From positions 1-7,945 of the forward strand of contig JAJDEL010000193.1 of assembly GCA_029259835.1 (NCBI GenBank): DNA of 7,945 nt, in the 5' to 3' direction. The DNA comes from Planctomicrobium sp. (GTDB lineage: Bacteria > Planctomycetota > Planctomycetia > Planctomycetales > Planctomycetaceae). The notes beneath the pieces are model-generated. The model had not been told where the DNA came from. It worked only from the letters and a program-made list of their open reading frames with translations, and made no database searches. Below are positions 1-6,976 of the stretch, piece after piece; position 1 is the first letter of the stretch, and each line of letters opens with the position of its first letter. Both the position numbers and the translations under genes were made by a program.

Positions 1-1946
1 TCAGCGAATACTTCTTAGGAAGTCGTGGCTTGGGCATGTGGGCATTCGCGTTAACATTCGCTGCAACGAGTGCGTCTGGCGGAAGCTTCACCGGATTTCC
101 AGCAAAGATTTACACGCACGGTTGGATCCTCGCATTATGGATCGCGAGCTATATGGTCTACCCACTTTGTACGATGGGGTTGCTCGGAAAACGAGTAAAT
201 CAGGTCGCTCGCAAAAGTGGGGCGATCACGATTCCGGATGTGTTAAGAGATCGCTTCAACAGCCGAACCTTCGGGCTTGTCGCGACACTGCTCATCGTCT
301 TCTTTCTCTCGTTCAATCTGATTGCACAATTCAAGGCTGGCAGTGTGATCCTGCAAACACTCGTGCAAGATGTCGGGCCTTTCCAGTGGCTGAGTGGTTC
401 AGTCGGCTCCTTGGTCAGTGGGTTTGAGTTCTTTTCTGAAGTTGACCCCGGCTACTTCACCTGCCTCGTTATCTTCGGAGGGTTGGTCATCGTTTACACG
501 ACTTATGGTGGATTCCACGCGGTTGTCTGGACCGACGTCATGCAGGGAATTGTGATGATCGCAGGCGTCGCGATCATGCTGCCGCTAACACTTTCACAAA
601 TAGGTGGCATGAAATCCGGCACAGAACAGATGGCAAGGATGATCCCGCCACGAATCGGAACGGCAACAATTGAATTCGACAAACCTGATGGAAATACACG
701 CGGTCTCAGCAACATCTGGATTGCTCAAGAAGACATCGACGGAAACCGCCAACTCTTCCGTCTGAGTGGCACAATCCCTGTCCCGGCAAACGCGAAGATC
801 GTCGCCGATATTGATGCCGTAGAAATTCGCACACCGGAAGAGATCGAAAAACTCTGGGCAAATCTCTTCGAGAATCAAGAAGAAATTTCTTGGTCCTCCG
901 TGAACACAAACGCCGGTGAAGTCCGCCAAATTGCAATAGTAAAAGGGTTCACACATGCTGGCGAAGGTTCTCCAATCAATCTTGTTGCCCGCTTTGGAAA
1001 CTTCAAAGACTATCAGTATGGTGCGGAACAGCGGGGGCATTACGTTTCCGGACCGGCACCGATGCCACCTGCCAAAGAGAGCGAAGAGGCCAAACCGAAA
1101 AAGGATGGTCCGACCGATGCTGAAGTTGCCGCCGCCGCTGGATTTCTTCCGCTCGGCATGGCGATTTCATTCTTCTTCATGTGGGCGATTTCAGGCACAG
1201 GCCAGCCACAATACATGGTCCGGTTGATGGCCTTCAAAGACTCCAAAACACTGCGAAGGTCAATTATCACCGTGACGATCTACTATGGTCTGATCTACTT
1301 TCCGCTCGTAATCATCTTCTGCTATTCGCGAATACTACTACCGGGAATGGAGAACGAAGCTGATCGAATCATGCCTGCGATGGCTGTCACTTTGACAGAA
1401 AACGTCGGGCATGGCTGGCTCGCTGGTTTGCTCATCGCCGCACCGTTTGCCGCCGTGATGTCGACTGTCGACAGCTTCCTGCTGGTCATTTCGTCTGCGC
1501 TCGTCCGCGATGTCTATCAAAGAAACCTCAGTCCAAACGCGACTGAAAAAACGATCAAACGCCTCTGCTATTTGACGACCTTAGTCATCGGAACCATCGC
1601 CCTGGTCTGTGCCATCAATCCTCCGCAATACCTTCAAGACATCATCGTCTACGTCGGCAGCGGCCTTGCCTCATGCTTCCTCTTCCCAGTCGTAGCACTT
1701 CTCTTCTGGAAGCGTTCTAACGCCATCGGTTGCATGGGTGGGATGCTCGTCGGGTTTGGGGTTCACCTGGCAATGCACGCCGAAAGTTGGCGCCAAGGCG
1801 GAGAGTTCACAAACCCAATCACCCTGTTCGGCCTCTCCCCAGTCGTAGTCTCCCTGGCAGCCTCGATCATCGCCATCGCACTCATCACACCGATCACTCC
1901 GAAGCCATCAGAAGAGTTGGTGAAGAAGTATTTCGAAGTGGAGTAA
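1..1946 (+). CDS. PanF-like sodium:solute symporter (SSS family), 5'-truncated by the window edge
   Basis: This is an inner-membrane sodium-coupled transporter of the solute:sodium symporter family; the substrate is not determined. The reading frame is open from base 3 (SEYFLGSRGLG..., a conserved SSS motif), so the true start lies upstream and the ATG at 30 is internal. At least 647 residues are visible. Counting from the Met at 30, the hydrophobic helices match the PanF/PutP pattern. The segment AAPFAAVMSTVDS (S478 and T479) corresponds to the helix that holds Na+-ligand Ser/Thr residues in PutP. The stretches GQPQYMVRLMAFKDSK and NPPQYL recall PanF. The odd part is about 170 mostly hydrophilic residues (about 194-367) where PanF has a loop of about 40; by PutP topology this would lie outside the cytoplasm. 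The C-terminus is a short charged tail ending in FEVE. Family assignment is firm; a pantothenate substrate is only a resemblance. Confidence 0.93.
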   Translation, partial: SEYFLGSRGLGMWAFALTFAATSASGGSFTGFPAKIYTHGWILALWIASYMVYPLCTMGLLGKRVNQVARKSGAITIPDVLRDRFNSRTFGLVATLLIVFFLSFNLIAQFKAGSVILQTLVQDVGPFQWLSGSVGSLVSGFEFFSEVDPGYFTCLVIFGGLVIVYTTYGGFHAVVWTDVMQGIVMIAGVAIMLPLTLSQIGGMKSGTEQMARMIPPRIGTATIEFDKPDGNTRGLSNIWIAQEDIDGNRQLFRLSGTIPVPANAKIVADIDAVEIRTPEEIEKLWANLFENQEEISWSSVNTNAGEVRQIAIVKGFTHAGEGSPINLVARFGNFKDYQYGAEQRGHYVSGPAPMPPAKESEEAKPKKDGPTDAEVAAAAGFLPLGMAISFFFMWAISGTGQPQYMVRLMAFKDSKTLRRSIITVTIYYGLIYFPLVIIFCYSRILLPGMENEADRIMPAMAVTLTENVGHGWLAGLLIAAPFAAVMSTVDSFLLVISSALVRDVYQRNLSPNATEKTIKRLCYLTTLVIGTIALVCAINPPQYLQDIIVYVGSGLASCFLFPVVALLFWKRSNAIGCMGGMLVGFGVHLAMHAESWRQGGEFTNPITLFGLSPVVVSLAASIIAIALITPITPKPSEELVKKYFEVE

Positions 1947-1984
1947 CGAGAGAATCGAAACGAAGTGATTCGGGGGTGCTCCTT

Positions 1985-2009
1985 AAAGCATTGAGTCCAA
2001 TGGAGCTTT
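1985..2009 (+). terminator. Possible weak hairpin after the symporter gene
   Basis: CATTG (1989-1993) pairs with CAATG (1998-2002) around a 4-base loop. AAAG (1985-1988) pairs with CTTT (2006-2009) across a GAG bulge. It starts 39 bases after the symporter stop. There is no T-run after it, so intrinsic termination is doubtful. Confidence 0.25.
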
Positions 2010-2118
2010 CGCTTCAACCCTAAGAGTGACCTCGATCAGCCTCGGCCAAGATTTCTTCCTGGCTGGATGCCTTTGCGCGAAAATAAATCGCACGAAGCCT
2101 CAAAGAGAAGGAAAACAT

Positions 2119-2156
2119 TTTCATCCGCGGATATTCACTGATTGGCGCGGATGAAA
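2119..2156. repeat. Inverted repeat, perfect 11-bp stem with CATCCG core
   Basis: TTTCATCCGCG (2119-2129) is exactly complementary to CGCGGATGAAA (2146-2156) with a 16-base loop. It sits between the convergent 3' ends of the symporter and amidohydrolase genes. The CATCCG/CGGATG core recurs just downstream at 2183-2203, so this looks like part of a dispersed intergenic repeat family. It could also act as a bidirectional terminator, but no T-run flanks the stem directly. Confidence 0.7.
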
Positions 2157-2182
2157 GGAAAGAATGCCCTTCTTCACTCAAT

Positions 2183-2203
2183 TTCATCCGTGCTTCATCC
2201 GTG
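2183..2203. repeat. Tandem direct repeat TTCATCCGTG, two copies
   Basis: TTCATCCGTG occurs at 2183-2192 and again at 2194-2203, an 11-base period. It is followed by the related AAAATCTGTGG. Together with the inverted repeat at 2119-2156, it fills most of the gene-free interval 1947-2240, in which I see no coding potential on either strand. Confidence 0.65.
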
Positions 2204-2240
2204 AAAATCTGTGGCTCTTTCTACCATTCAAATCCATAGC

Positions 2241-3206
2241 TCAAGCAAAGAAAACACTCTCAGCGGTCTTATAGAGAATCCAGTCTTTGTCGGCTTCGCT
2301 GAGGAAGTCGATTCGATCCTGAATCAAGGCAATCGAGTCGCCGTAGGTGTTCGGTCCGGTCAATTGATACGGGCAGTCGCTCGCCCACATGAGCCGCTCA
2401 GGACCGTAGGCTTCGTAGAGTTCTTTGATCATCGGGATCAATTCATCATGTGGCGGCTTTTTGTTTCCGAGTGCGTAGTACGCAGAGACTTTCACGTGAG
2501 CTTTTGAGTGCTTCGCAAGCTTGAGCAAGTGATCCAGATCTTTGCGGTGAATCATTCCATCGATTCCGATGCGGGCAAAATGGTCGATGACAACTGTTGT
2601 GTCAGGGTACTTCTGGCACATGAAGTCGACTTCCGAGAGATCTTTCGGGTTGATGAGCGGGCAGAGCGCAACTCCGATCTCGGCTCCGCGCTTCCACATT
2701 GCATTCATTCCTTCGCTCTCACGCCACGGAGCTTTGCCGCCATCACTAGGAACGATTCGCAGGCCACGAGTTCCCAGTTTTCGGAGCCGGTTCATCTTGC
2801 GGACCGGGTTCTTCCCACTCGCCCTGACTCGGGCGACACCAGAGTATTTCTTCGGCTCCTTCTGGATCGTGTCGCTGATGTAAGAATTGTCAAACGCATG
2901 AAAGATATTGTGCTGAATCAAGACAACTTTCGTGACGCCATGCGGAGCCGCAATTGCCATCAATTCTGTCGGTGTAAAAGAACGCGGTTCCAGGTCTGCA
3001 ACTGTCTGCCCTTTTTGCAGCGGATAATTCTCCACATCAGTCGTCCAGATGTGAGAGTGAGCATCAATGATGTCCCGCTTCTTTTCTTTTTCGGCACCAA
3101 CCAACTGCGATACTCCCGTTAGAGAAACTGCGACTGCACTCGACTGCAAAAATTTCCGCCTGGTCAACGATTCGCCGATTTCCGGCAGAGTGGGACGGTC
3201 AAGCAT
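2241..3206 (-). CDS. Tat-exported metal-dependent amidohydrolase (amidohydrolase_2 / TIM-barrel family)
   Basis: Predicted metal-dependent hydrolase of the amidohydrolase_2 superfamily, which includes lactonases and decarboxylases; the substrate is unknown. Numbered from the ATG at 3206 (321 aa), TRRKFL (15-20) followed by a hydrophobic stretch and VGA before EK (about 38/39) is a twin-arginine signal, so the enzyme probably acts outside the cytoplasm. The metal-site pattern is visible: H50 and H52 (DAHSHIW), H99 (IQHNIF), H209 (VIDHFARIG) and D277 (WASDCPY). Length fits a complete domain plus leader. The ATG at 3206 is preferred over an upstream TTG at 3227 because AGGAG (3214-3218 on this strand) lies 7 bases before it, whereas the TTG start would place that Shine-Dalgarno inside the gene. 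It is convergent with the symporter and divergent from the first blaI-like gene. The Tat leader argues against a purely cytoplasmic catabolic role. Confidence 0.92.
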   Translation of the reverse strand: MLDRPTLPEIGESLTRRKFLQSSAVAVSLTGVSQLVGAEKEKKRDIIDAHSHIWTTDVENYPLQKGQTVADLEPRSFTPTELMAIAAPHGVTKVVLIQHNIFHAFDNSYISDTIQKEPKKYSGVARVRASGKNPVRKMNRLRKLGTRGLRIVPSDGGKAPWRESEGMNAMWKRGAEIGVALCPLINPKDLSEVDFMCQKYPDTTVVIDHFARIGIDGMIHRKDLDHLLKLAKHSKAHVKVSAYYALGNKKPPHDELIPMIKELYEAYGPERLMWASDCPYQLTGPNTYGDSIALIQDRIDFLSEADKDWILYKTAESVFFA

Positions 3207-3244
3207 TGTGAATCTCCTAGGCGACAACAGAATTTGAAAGGTGA

Positions 3245-3274
3245 ATCATAAGCAAGCTGAACCCGTTTCCTCAA
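3245..3274 (-). promoter_or_regulatory. Candidate sigma70-type promoter for the amidohydrolase gene
   Basis: Reading the minus strand, TTGAGG (3269-3274) and TATGAT (3245-3250) are separated by 18 bases. They match the -35 consensus at 4 of 6 and the -10 consensus at 5 of 6 positions. This predicts a transcript start near 3238, roughly 30 bases before the ATG at 3206. It lies upstream of, and does not overlap, the two operator-like dyads at 3304-3332. Confidence 0.45.
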
Positions 3275-3293
3275 CACACAACAGATACTCCCC

Positions 3294-3299
3294 TTGACA
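3294..3299 (+). promoter_or_regulatory. Candidate -35 element for the first blaI-M56 operon
   Basis: TTGACA at 3294-3299 is a perfect -35 hexamer. No -10 stands out: 15 bases downstream GTTAAT (3315-3320) matches 4 of 6, while 16-18-base spacings give weaker hexamers. Whichever -10 is used falls between or inside the two dyads at 3304-3332, so a bound repressor would cover it. Confidence 0.45.
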
Positions 3300-3303
3300 T
3301 CGT

Positions 3304-3316
3304 TTACAAGTGTAGT
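3304..3316. promoter_or_regulatory. BlaI-type operator dyad, copy 1 (first operon)
   Basis: The sequence TTAC-AAGT-GTAGT contains TACA-AG-TGTA, a perfect 10-bp dyad (3305-3314). TACA/TGTA half-sites are the known signature of MecI/BlaI operators in staphylococci. It lies just downstream of the -35 hexamer and 41 bases before the repressor gene start, as expected for autoregulation. Confidence 0.6.
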
Positions 3317-3319
3317 TAA

Positions 3320-3332
3320 TTACATCCGTAAT
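3320..3332. promoter_or_regulatory. BlaI-type operator dyad, copy 2 (first operon)
   Basis: ATTAC-ATCC-GTAAT (3319-3332) is a perfect 5-bp-arm dyad with the same TAC-N4-GTA core as copy 1, centred 16 bp further downstream. Together the two sites would cover the -10 region and probable transcript start of the first blaI-M56 operon. Confidence 0.6.
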
Positions 3333-3356
3333 CGATAATCAAAGGAGTGAACTCTC

Positions 3357-3734
3357 ATGACGGAAATCGCAATTTCCGACGCCGAGTGGCAGGTCATCAA
3401 TGTGATCTGGGATGGTCAACCAATGACCTCGCAAGAGATTGTTGCCGAGCTATCAGCAACGACCAATTGGGCACCGGCGACGGTCAAAACAATGCTGCAC
3501 CGGCTCACGAAAAAGGAAGTCCTGACGTTTGATCAGCAGGGCAATCGGTATGTTTACCGTGCTCGCGTTCGGCGGTCGGACTGCGTGCGACGGGAATGTC
3601 GCTCATTCGTGCGGAAAGTCTTTAGCGGGGAAACATCTTCGCTGTTAGCTCACTTTCTGAAATCTTCAAAACTAACTGCGGAAGAAATTCAAGACCTTCG
3701 CAACATCCTTGATGAGCAGGAGGCTCAATCATGA
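3357..3734 (+). CDS. BlaI/MecI-family winged-helix repressor, first copy
   Basis: Predicted DNA-binding repressor of 125 residues, the usual size for BlaI/MecI/CopY proteins. The N-terminal winged helix spans roughly residues 5-78. Its opening ISDAEWQVINVIWDGQPMT, the recognition-helix segment WAPATVKTMLHRL and the wing LTFDQQGNRYVYRA are typical. The C-terminal dimerisation segment (VFSGETSSLLAHFLKSS... to LRNILDEQ) is also typical, and in bla systems the linker before it is where the repressor is inactivated proteolytically. AAAGGAG (3341-3347) lies 9 bases before the ATG. Two operator-like dyads precede it. The stop overlaps the M56 gene start as ATGA (3731-3734), so the two are probably translationally coupled and co-transcribed. 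No beta-lactamase gene is nearby, so a role in antibiotic resistance should not be assumed. Confidence 0.93.
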   Translation: MTEIAISDAEWQVINVIWDGQPMTSQEIVAELSATTNWAPATVKTMLHRLTKKEVLTFDQQGNRYVYRARVRRSDCVRRECRSFVRKVFSGETSSLLAHFLKSSKLTAEEIQDLRNILDEQEAQS

Positions 3735-5893
3735 ACGGATTCCTGAACAGTCTGTCGTATACTTACGATCTCTCTTTGTACTTCCTCGAGTATGCAATCA
3801 TCGCAGGCATGGCAGCCAGCCTGATGGTGGTGATTGTGCTCGCACTCAATCTTCTCTTTCGAAGATGGCTGACCGCCGGGCAAATGTCGTTGCTATGGGG
3901 ACTTGTGCTGCTGCGGCTTGCCATTCCGTTTGCACCGGGTAGCGATTTGAGTTTGCAGAGTGCCTACATTTCTATCACTCAACCAGAAACAATGAATGTG
4001 GTAGCTTCATATAGTGCACAGCCCTGGCCACCGGTCGATGCCTATCATGCCGGTGACGTACCACAACATGGAATCGCAACACCTTACCAGTCGAGTTCCC
4101 ATTCATCTGGAACGACTTGGAGCGATGTGCTTGAAGTCGCGATCCCTTTCGTTTGGCTTGCTGGATTTGTCAGCATTCTCTGCTGGACGTTGCTTTCGCA
4201 CTTTCGATTTGCTCGCAAGGTAAAAACTGTTCCGAAGTGTCAGGACTCGCGAATTCTTGGCTTGTGGGCTGAAGCATGTCGGCAAGCCGGGTTTGTTCGT
4301 GAGATTCCAATCGTTGTTCTTGATCATGTTCACCAACCGGCGGTCATGGGAGTCTTTCGCCCGCAGCTTCTCCTCCCTTGTGAAACACTCTCGTCAACCG
4401 ACAGCCAACTGAAGATGGTCATGCTGCACGAAGCGGCACACCTGAAATGTTGGGATCTCGCCATCAACTGGGGGATGCTGTTTGTGCGTGCTGTTCAATG
4501 GTGGAATCCGATATACTGGATTGCAGCCACGCGTTACGTCAATCTCAGAGAGCAATCTCGCGACGCCATGGTACTGCGTTGGCTGGACGAACCATCTGAA
4601 CGAGAATACTCGAACCTCTTGTTGATGTTAGCAGAGCAAAAAAACGTGAAAAGTTGGCGAGTTGTTCTGCCAGCATCCATGCTCGGGTTTATGCCATCGT
4701 TCTTTCGCAAGCGAGCCGTTGCGAATCGGCTCAAAGCTGTGAAGACTGCAAGGAAATCGCAGTACGGGCTTCAATATGGTTTTCTCTCGTGCGTCGTCGC
4801 GTTCATCGCCTTTGCTGGTTTGACCGATGCCAAAACCCCGGAACCTGTTGATCCAGGTCTGGAATGGTTCTCACAACGAGCGATGTCGGGGCAAATTGGA
4901 GTCGTGGTTGCCGAGGACAATTCACCGTTCATCGAAAAAGAATACGAACTCACAACCGTTATCCTGAATGTCGCTGAATCGGAGCGACTCTCGAAGCAGG
5001 CAGCCTTTGAGAAAATTGAAGGCCTCCTGAGATCTCTCGTAACAGTTTCTAATTCCCAGCGCAGCGCACTTGAACAAGAGCATCACGAACGAGAAGGATT
5101 GAAACTTGATTTCCAACAGCAAGGCCGCAAAACGTCCGTCACCTTGAACGGTCCGCAAAGCCTGCATGCTCAATTAGAGCATCTGATCTTCGCATGGAAA
5201 AAGAGTGGATTGGGACAGATTGTTATTGAAGCTCGGATGATGACGTCGACGAACGACGCTGCAGCAATGGCAGGGCTTGAATGGTCCTCAATCATCATGG
5301 CTGGTGGAGATTCTTCTTTCTCGACCAGAATCAAACAAATTCAGAATGGAGATGATCAGCCGGCCGTTTCAGTCTCTTCTTTCATCGAGGAAAGCGCACC
5401 GTTCATGACGCAAGTTCTTACGGATGCTGCGGTTCGTAAACTCATCCAAACCGCCCAGGGAGATGCGAGGTCTAACATCATGTTCGCCCCCAAAGTGACT
5501 CTCTACAACGGGCATCAGGCTGCAGTATTCTCTAGTGTGCGACATCCGTTTGTTGTTGGTGTTGAGAAAGAAAGTGATGGCAAACTGACTCCGAAGATCA
5601 ACATCATCGATGAAGGCATGTCGTTGATCATGAATCCAACACTTACTGAAGATCGCCAAGCCATTCAGATGCAAGCTCAACTTGAGCTGAGCGAAGTGAC
5701 AGATGTCTCGACGTTCACTTACGAGCTCGAGGGTGAGGATGTGACAGTGCAATTGCCAACCGTCCGACGGCACAAATTTCAAGCCGGTGCGAAACTTGAC
5801 GATGGAAAAACACTCGTCATCGCCTGCCCTCCGACGAACGGACGTAAAGAGTTTTTCTACCTGCTACTGACTCCGCGTGTGGTCACCGAATGA
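3731..5893 (+). CDS. M56 (BlaR1/MecR1-like) membrane zinc peptidase with a C-terminal secretin-like domain
   Basis: Predicted sensor-peptidase partner of the upstream repressor, 720 aa. Membrane segments are visible at about residues 21-43, 52-68, 136-158 and 346-366, the four-helix BlaR1 layout. The zinc-peptidase part between the third and fourth carries HEAAH (233-237) and a downstream E274-x3-D278 matching the family's ExxCD motif, with Arg in place of the Cys. In BlaR1 a penicillin-binding sensor follows the last helix. Here residues about 404-495 resemble a secretin N-type subdomain (short repeat-like helix, then the GPQSLHAQLEHLIFAW segment). Residues about 496-718 resemble the secretin beta domain: IVIEARMM, NIMFAPKVTLYNGHQAAV, GMSLIMNPTL, LDDGKTLVIACP and a final FYLLLTPRVV. 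These would lie outside the cytoplasm. AGGAGG (3718-3723) is 7 bases before the ATG. The M56 call is firm; the secretin-like assignment is by motif reading only. The ligand is unknown. Confidence 0.88.
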   Translation: MNGFLNSLSYTYDLSLYFLEYAIIAGMAASLMVVIVLALNLLFRRWLTAGQMSLLWGLVLLRLAIPFAPGSDLSLQSAYISITQPETMNVVASYSAQPWPPVDAYHAGDVPQHGIATPYQSSSHSSGTTWSDVLEVAIPFVWLAGFVSILCWTLLSHFRFARKVKTVPKCQDSRILGLWAEACRQAGFVREIPIVVLDHVHQPAVMGVFRPQLLLPCETLSSTDSQLKMVMLHEAAHLKCWDLAINWGMLFVRAVQWWNPIYWIAATRYVNLREQSRDAMVLRWLDEPSEREYSNLLLMLAEQKNVKSWRVVLPASMLGFMPSFFRKRAVANRLKAVKTARKSQYGLQYGFLSCVVAFIAFAGLTDAKTPEPVDPGLEWFSQRAMSGQIGVVVAEDNSPFIEKEYELTTVILNVAESERLSKQAAFEKIEGLLRSLVTVSNSQRSALEQEHHEREGLKLDFQQQGRKTSVTLNGPQSLHAQLEHLIFAWKKSGLGQIVIEARMMTSTNDAAAMAGLEWSSIIMAGGDSSFSTRIKQIQNGDDQPAVSVSSFIEESAPFMTQVLTDAAVRKLIQTAQGDARSNIMFAPKVTLYNGHQAAVFSSVRHPFVVGVEKESDGKLTPKINIIDEGMSLIMNPTLTEDRQAIQMQAQLELSEVTDVSTFTYELEGEDVTVQLPTVRRHKFQAGAKLDDGKTLVIACPPTNGRKEFFYLLLTPRVVTE

Positions 5894-6026
5894 AGAACGG
5901 ATGGAAGAATCTGAAAGGTGGACACAGCCAGCAGGATCTATTCATCACGACTGTGTGACCCAGTAACATCGGATGCGAGATTATCCCGGATGCCACAGTC
6001 ACTGCAACGAAATCTCGCCACCACTT
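5894..6026. other. Gene-free structured interval after the M56 gene
   Basis: No convincing gene is seen here. GACTGTG (5949-5955) and CACAGTC (5994-6000) form a perfect 7-bp pair. They enclose a smaller pairing of GGAT (5971-5974) with ATCC (5983-5986). The nesting suggests RNA structure in the 3' untranslated region of the operon, but chance cannot be excluded. Confidence 0.3.
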
Positions 6027-6051
6027 AACCCCGGATGATCCATCCGGGGTT
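6027..6051. terminator. Perfect 11-bp hairpin between the M56 gene and hisB (possible terminator)
   Basis: AACCCCGGATG (6027-6037) is fully complementary to CATCCGGGGTT (6041-6051) around a 3-base loop ATC. It lies 134 bases after the M56 stop and 182 bases past the hisB stop, between two converging genes, so it could serve both strands. No T-run follows on either strand, so it is not a standard intrinsic terminator. Its GGATG/CATCC core resembles that of the repeats at 2119-2203. Confidence 0.5.
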
Positions 6052-6147
6052 GAACGTTGCCTAGAAATCGTTCGCACAAGAGTCTTCTAAAATTCAACAA
6101 ATACGATTACTTCGAACACGAATCATTCATGGGTCGCCAAACGTTGC

Positions 6148-6176
6148 TTGACCCGCCGGTCAGTGACCGGGGGCCA
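6148..6176. other. Imperfect GC-rich hairpin downstream of hisB
   Basis: CCGGT (6156-6160) pairs with ACCGG (6166-6170) around CAGTG. The stem is extended by CCC/GGG across a single-base bulge and by TTG/CAA beyond an A-C mismatch. It begins about 57 bases past the hisB stop on the minus strand and could mark the end of that transcript. No strong T-run follows in the minus-strand direction. Confidence 0.35.
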
Positions 6177-6232
6177 AATGGTGTTATTAAAGGTCAGGCT
6201 AGTTCAGCCGAGGCTAAGGACAATCTTTCAAC

Positions 6233-6826
6233 TTACAGCACACCCTTCGACGATGGCACACCCTGTTGGCGTGGATCAATCGTGATTGCCGTTCTCAGGG
6301 CGCGGGCGGTTGCCTTAAAAAAACCTTCAGCGATGTGGTGACTGTTCTTGCCGTGGTGCAGCACGAGGTGCAGGTTCATCAAGGCATTGGCAGCGAACGC
6401 TTGCCAGAAGACTTCGACGAGTTCCGTATCGAACGTTCCGATCTTCTCGGTCGGGATTTCGTACGCATCGACGAACCAGAACCGACCACTTAAATCAAGT
6501 GCGGACGTCACGAGCGTTTCCTCCATCGGCAAAGTCATCGAACCGTAGCGTGTAATCCCTTGCTTGTCGCCAACCGCTTCGCGAATCGCTTGGCCAAGGC
6601 AAATGCCGGTGTCTTCAACAGTGTGGTGATCGTCGACATCAGTATCGCCAACCGTTTTCACAGTGAGGTCAAACTGCCCATGCTTCGTGAACAATTCCAG
6701 CATGTGGTTGAAGAATCCAACGCCGGTGTCGATGCTCGCTTTCCCCGTGCCATCGAGGTTGAGCGTTAACTCAATGTCGGTTTCGTTCGTCTTCCGCTTG
6801 ATTGTCGACGCTCTCGGCTGGCTCAT
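6233..6826 (-). CDS. hisB: Imidazoleglycerol-phosphate dehydratase (HisB)
   Basis: Cytoplasmic manganese enzyme of histidine biosynthesis that dehydrates imidazole glycerol phosphate to imidazole acetol phosphate. At 197 aa it is the monofunctional form, with no phosphatase domain. The opening [22 protein letters not shown] is the family's usual N-terminus and fixes the ATG at 6826. Metal-site motifs are intact: GFFNHML (H41), KHG (H49), [10 protein letters not shown] (H67, H68, E71), [12 protein letters not shown] (R93, E102), and [17 protein letters not shown] (H157, H158, H163, H164, E167). No clear Shine-Dalgarno precedes the start. Instead a five-codon ATG frame (6840-6823) ends in a TGA overlapping the hisB ATG. 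The gene stands alone, with no other his genes visible, which indicates a dispersed histidine pathway. It is divergent from the second blaI-like gene across 239 bases. Confidence 0.97.
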   Translation of the reverse strand: MSQPRASTIKRKTNETDIELTLNLDGTGKASIDTGVGFFNHMLELFTKHGQFDLTVKTVGDTDVDDHHTVEDTGICLGQAIREAVGDKQGITRYGSMTLPMEETLVTSALDLSGRFWFVDAYEIPTEKIGTFDTELVEVFWQAFAANALMNLHLVLHHGKNSHHIAEGFFKATARALRTAITIDPRQQGVPSSKGVL

Positions 6827-6976
6827 TTTTCGGTACTCATACGTTTCGATTTATCGCTTCGCCAACACTACTAAACAAACAGCACGAAGTCGATGAGCGA
6901 TTCGCAAACTCCAAGAGTCCGCATCTCTTCGCGTTCGGCTCGTTCCGGTTTTTCAGATTAAATAAGGATATTGGTC

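Noticed and set aside
594..1040. 148-residue minus-strand frame inside the symporter insert
   Set aside because: It is a shadow of the symporter frame. The plus frame continues through the insert without interruption and rejoins conserved helices.
2183..2203. CRISPR array
   Set aside because: Only two 10-base copies with a single base between them, no spacers of CRISPR length and no cas genes.
2508..3122. 204-residue plus-strand reading frame across the amidohydrolase gene
   Set aside because: It is antisense to a gene with clear family motifs and a Tat leader, has a composition unlike a folded protein, and lacks a ribosome binding site.
3207..3227. TTG start at 3227 giving a 7-residue longer amidohydrolase
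   Set aside because: The AGGAG at 3214-3218 is well placed for the ATG at 3206 and would be inside the gene if the TTG were used.
5369..5782. 137-residue minus-strand frame inside the secretin-like part
   Set aside because: The plus-strand frame carries recognisable secretin-type motifs over the same bases; the antisense frame shows no family motif.
3357..5893. Beta-lactam resistance operon
   Set aside because: The repressor/M56 pair resembles bla/mec regulators, but there is no beta-lactamase, PBP2a or penicillin-binding sensor domain. In planctomycetes such pairs are probably general sensors.
6057..6341. 94-residue plus-strand frame between the M56 gene and hisB
   Set aside because: Its end overlaps the hisB 3' region antisense, there is no ribosome binding site, and the composition is not protein-like.
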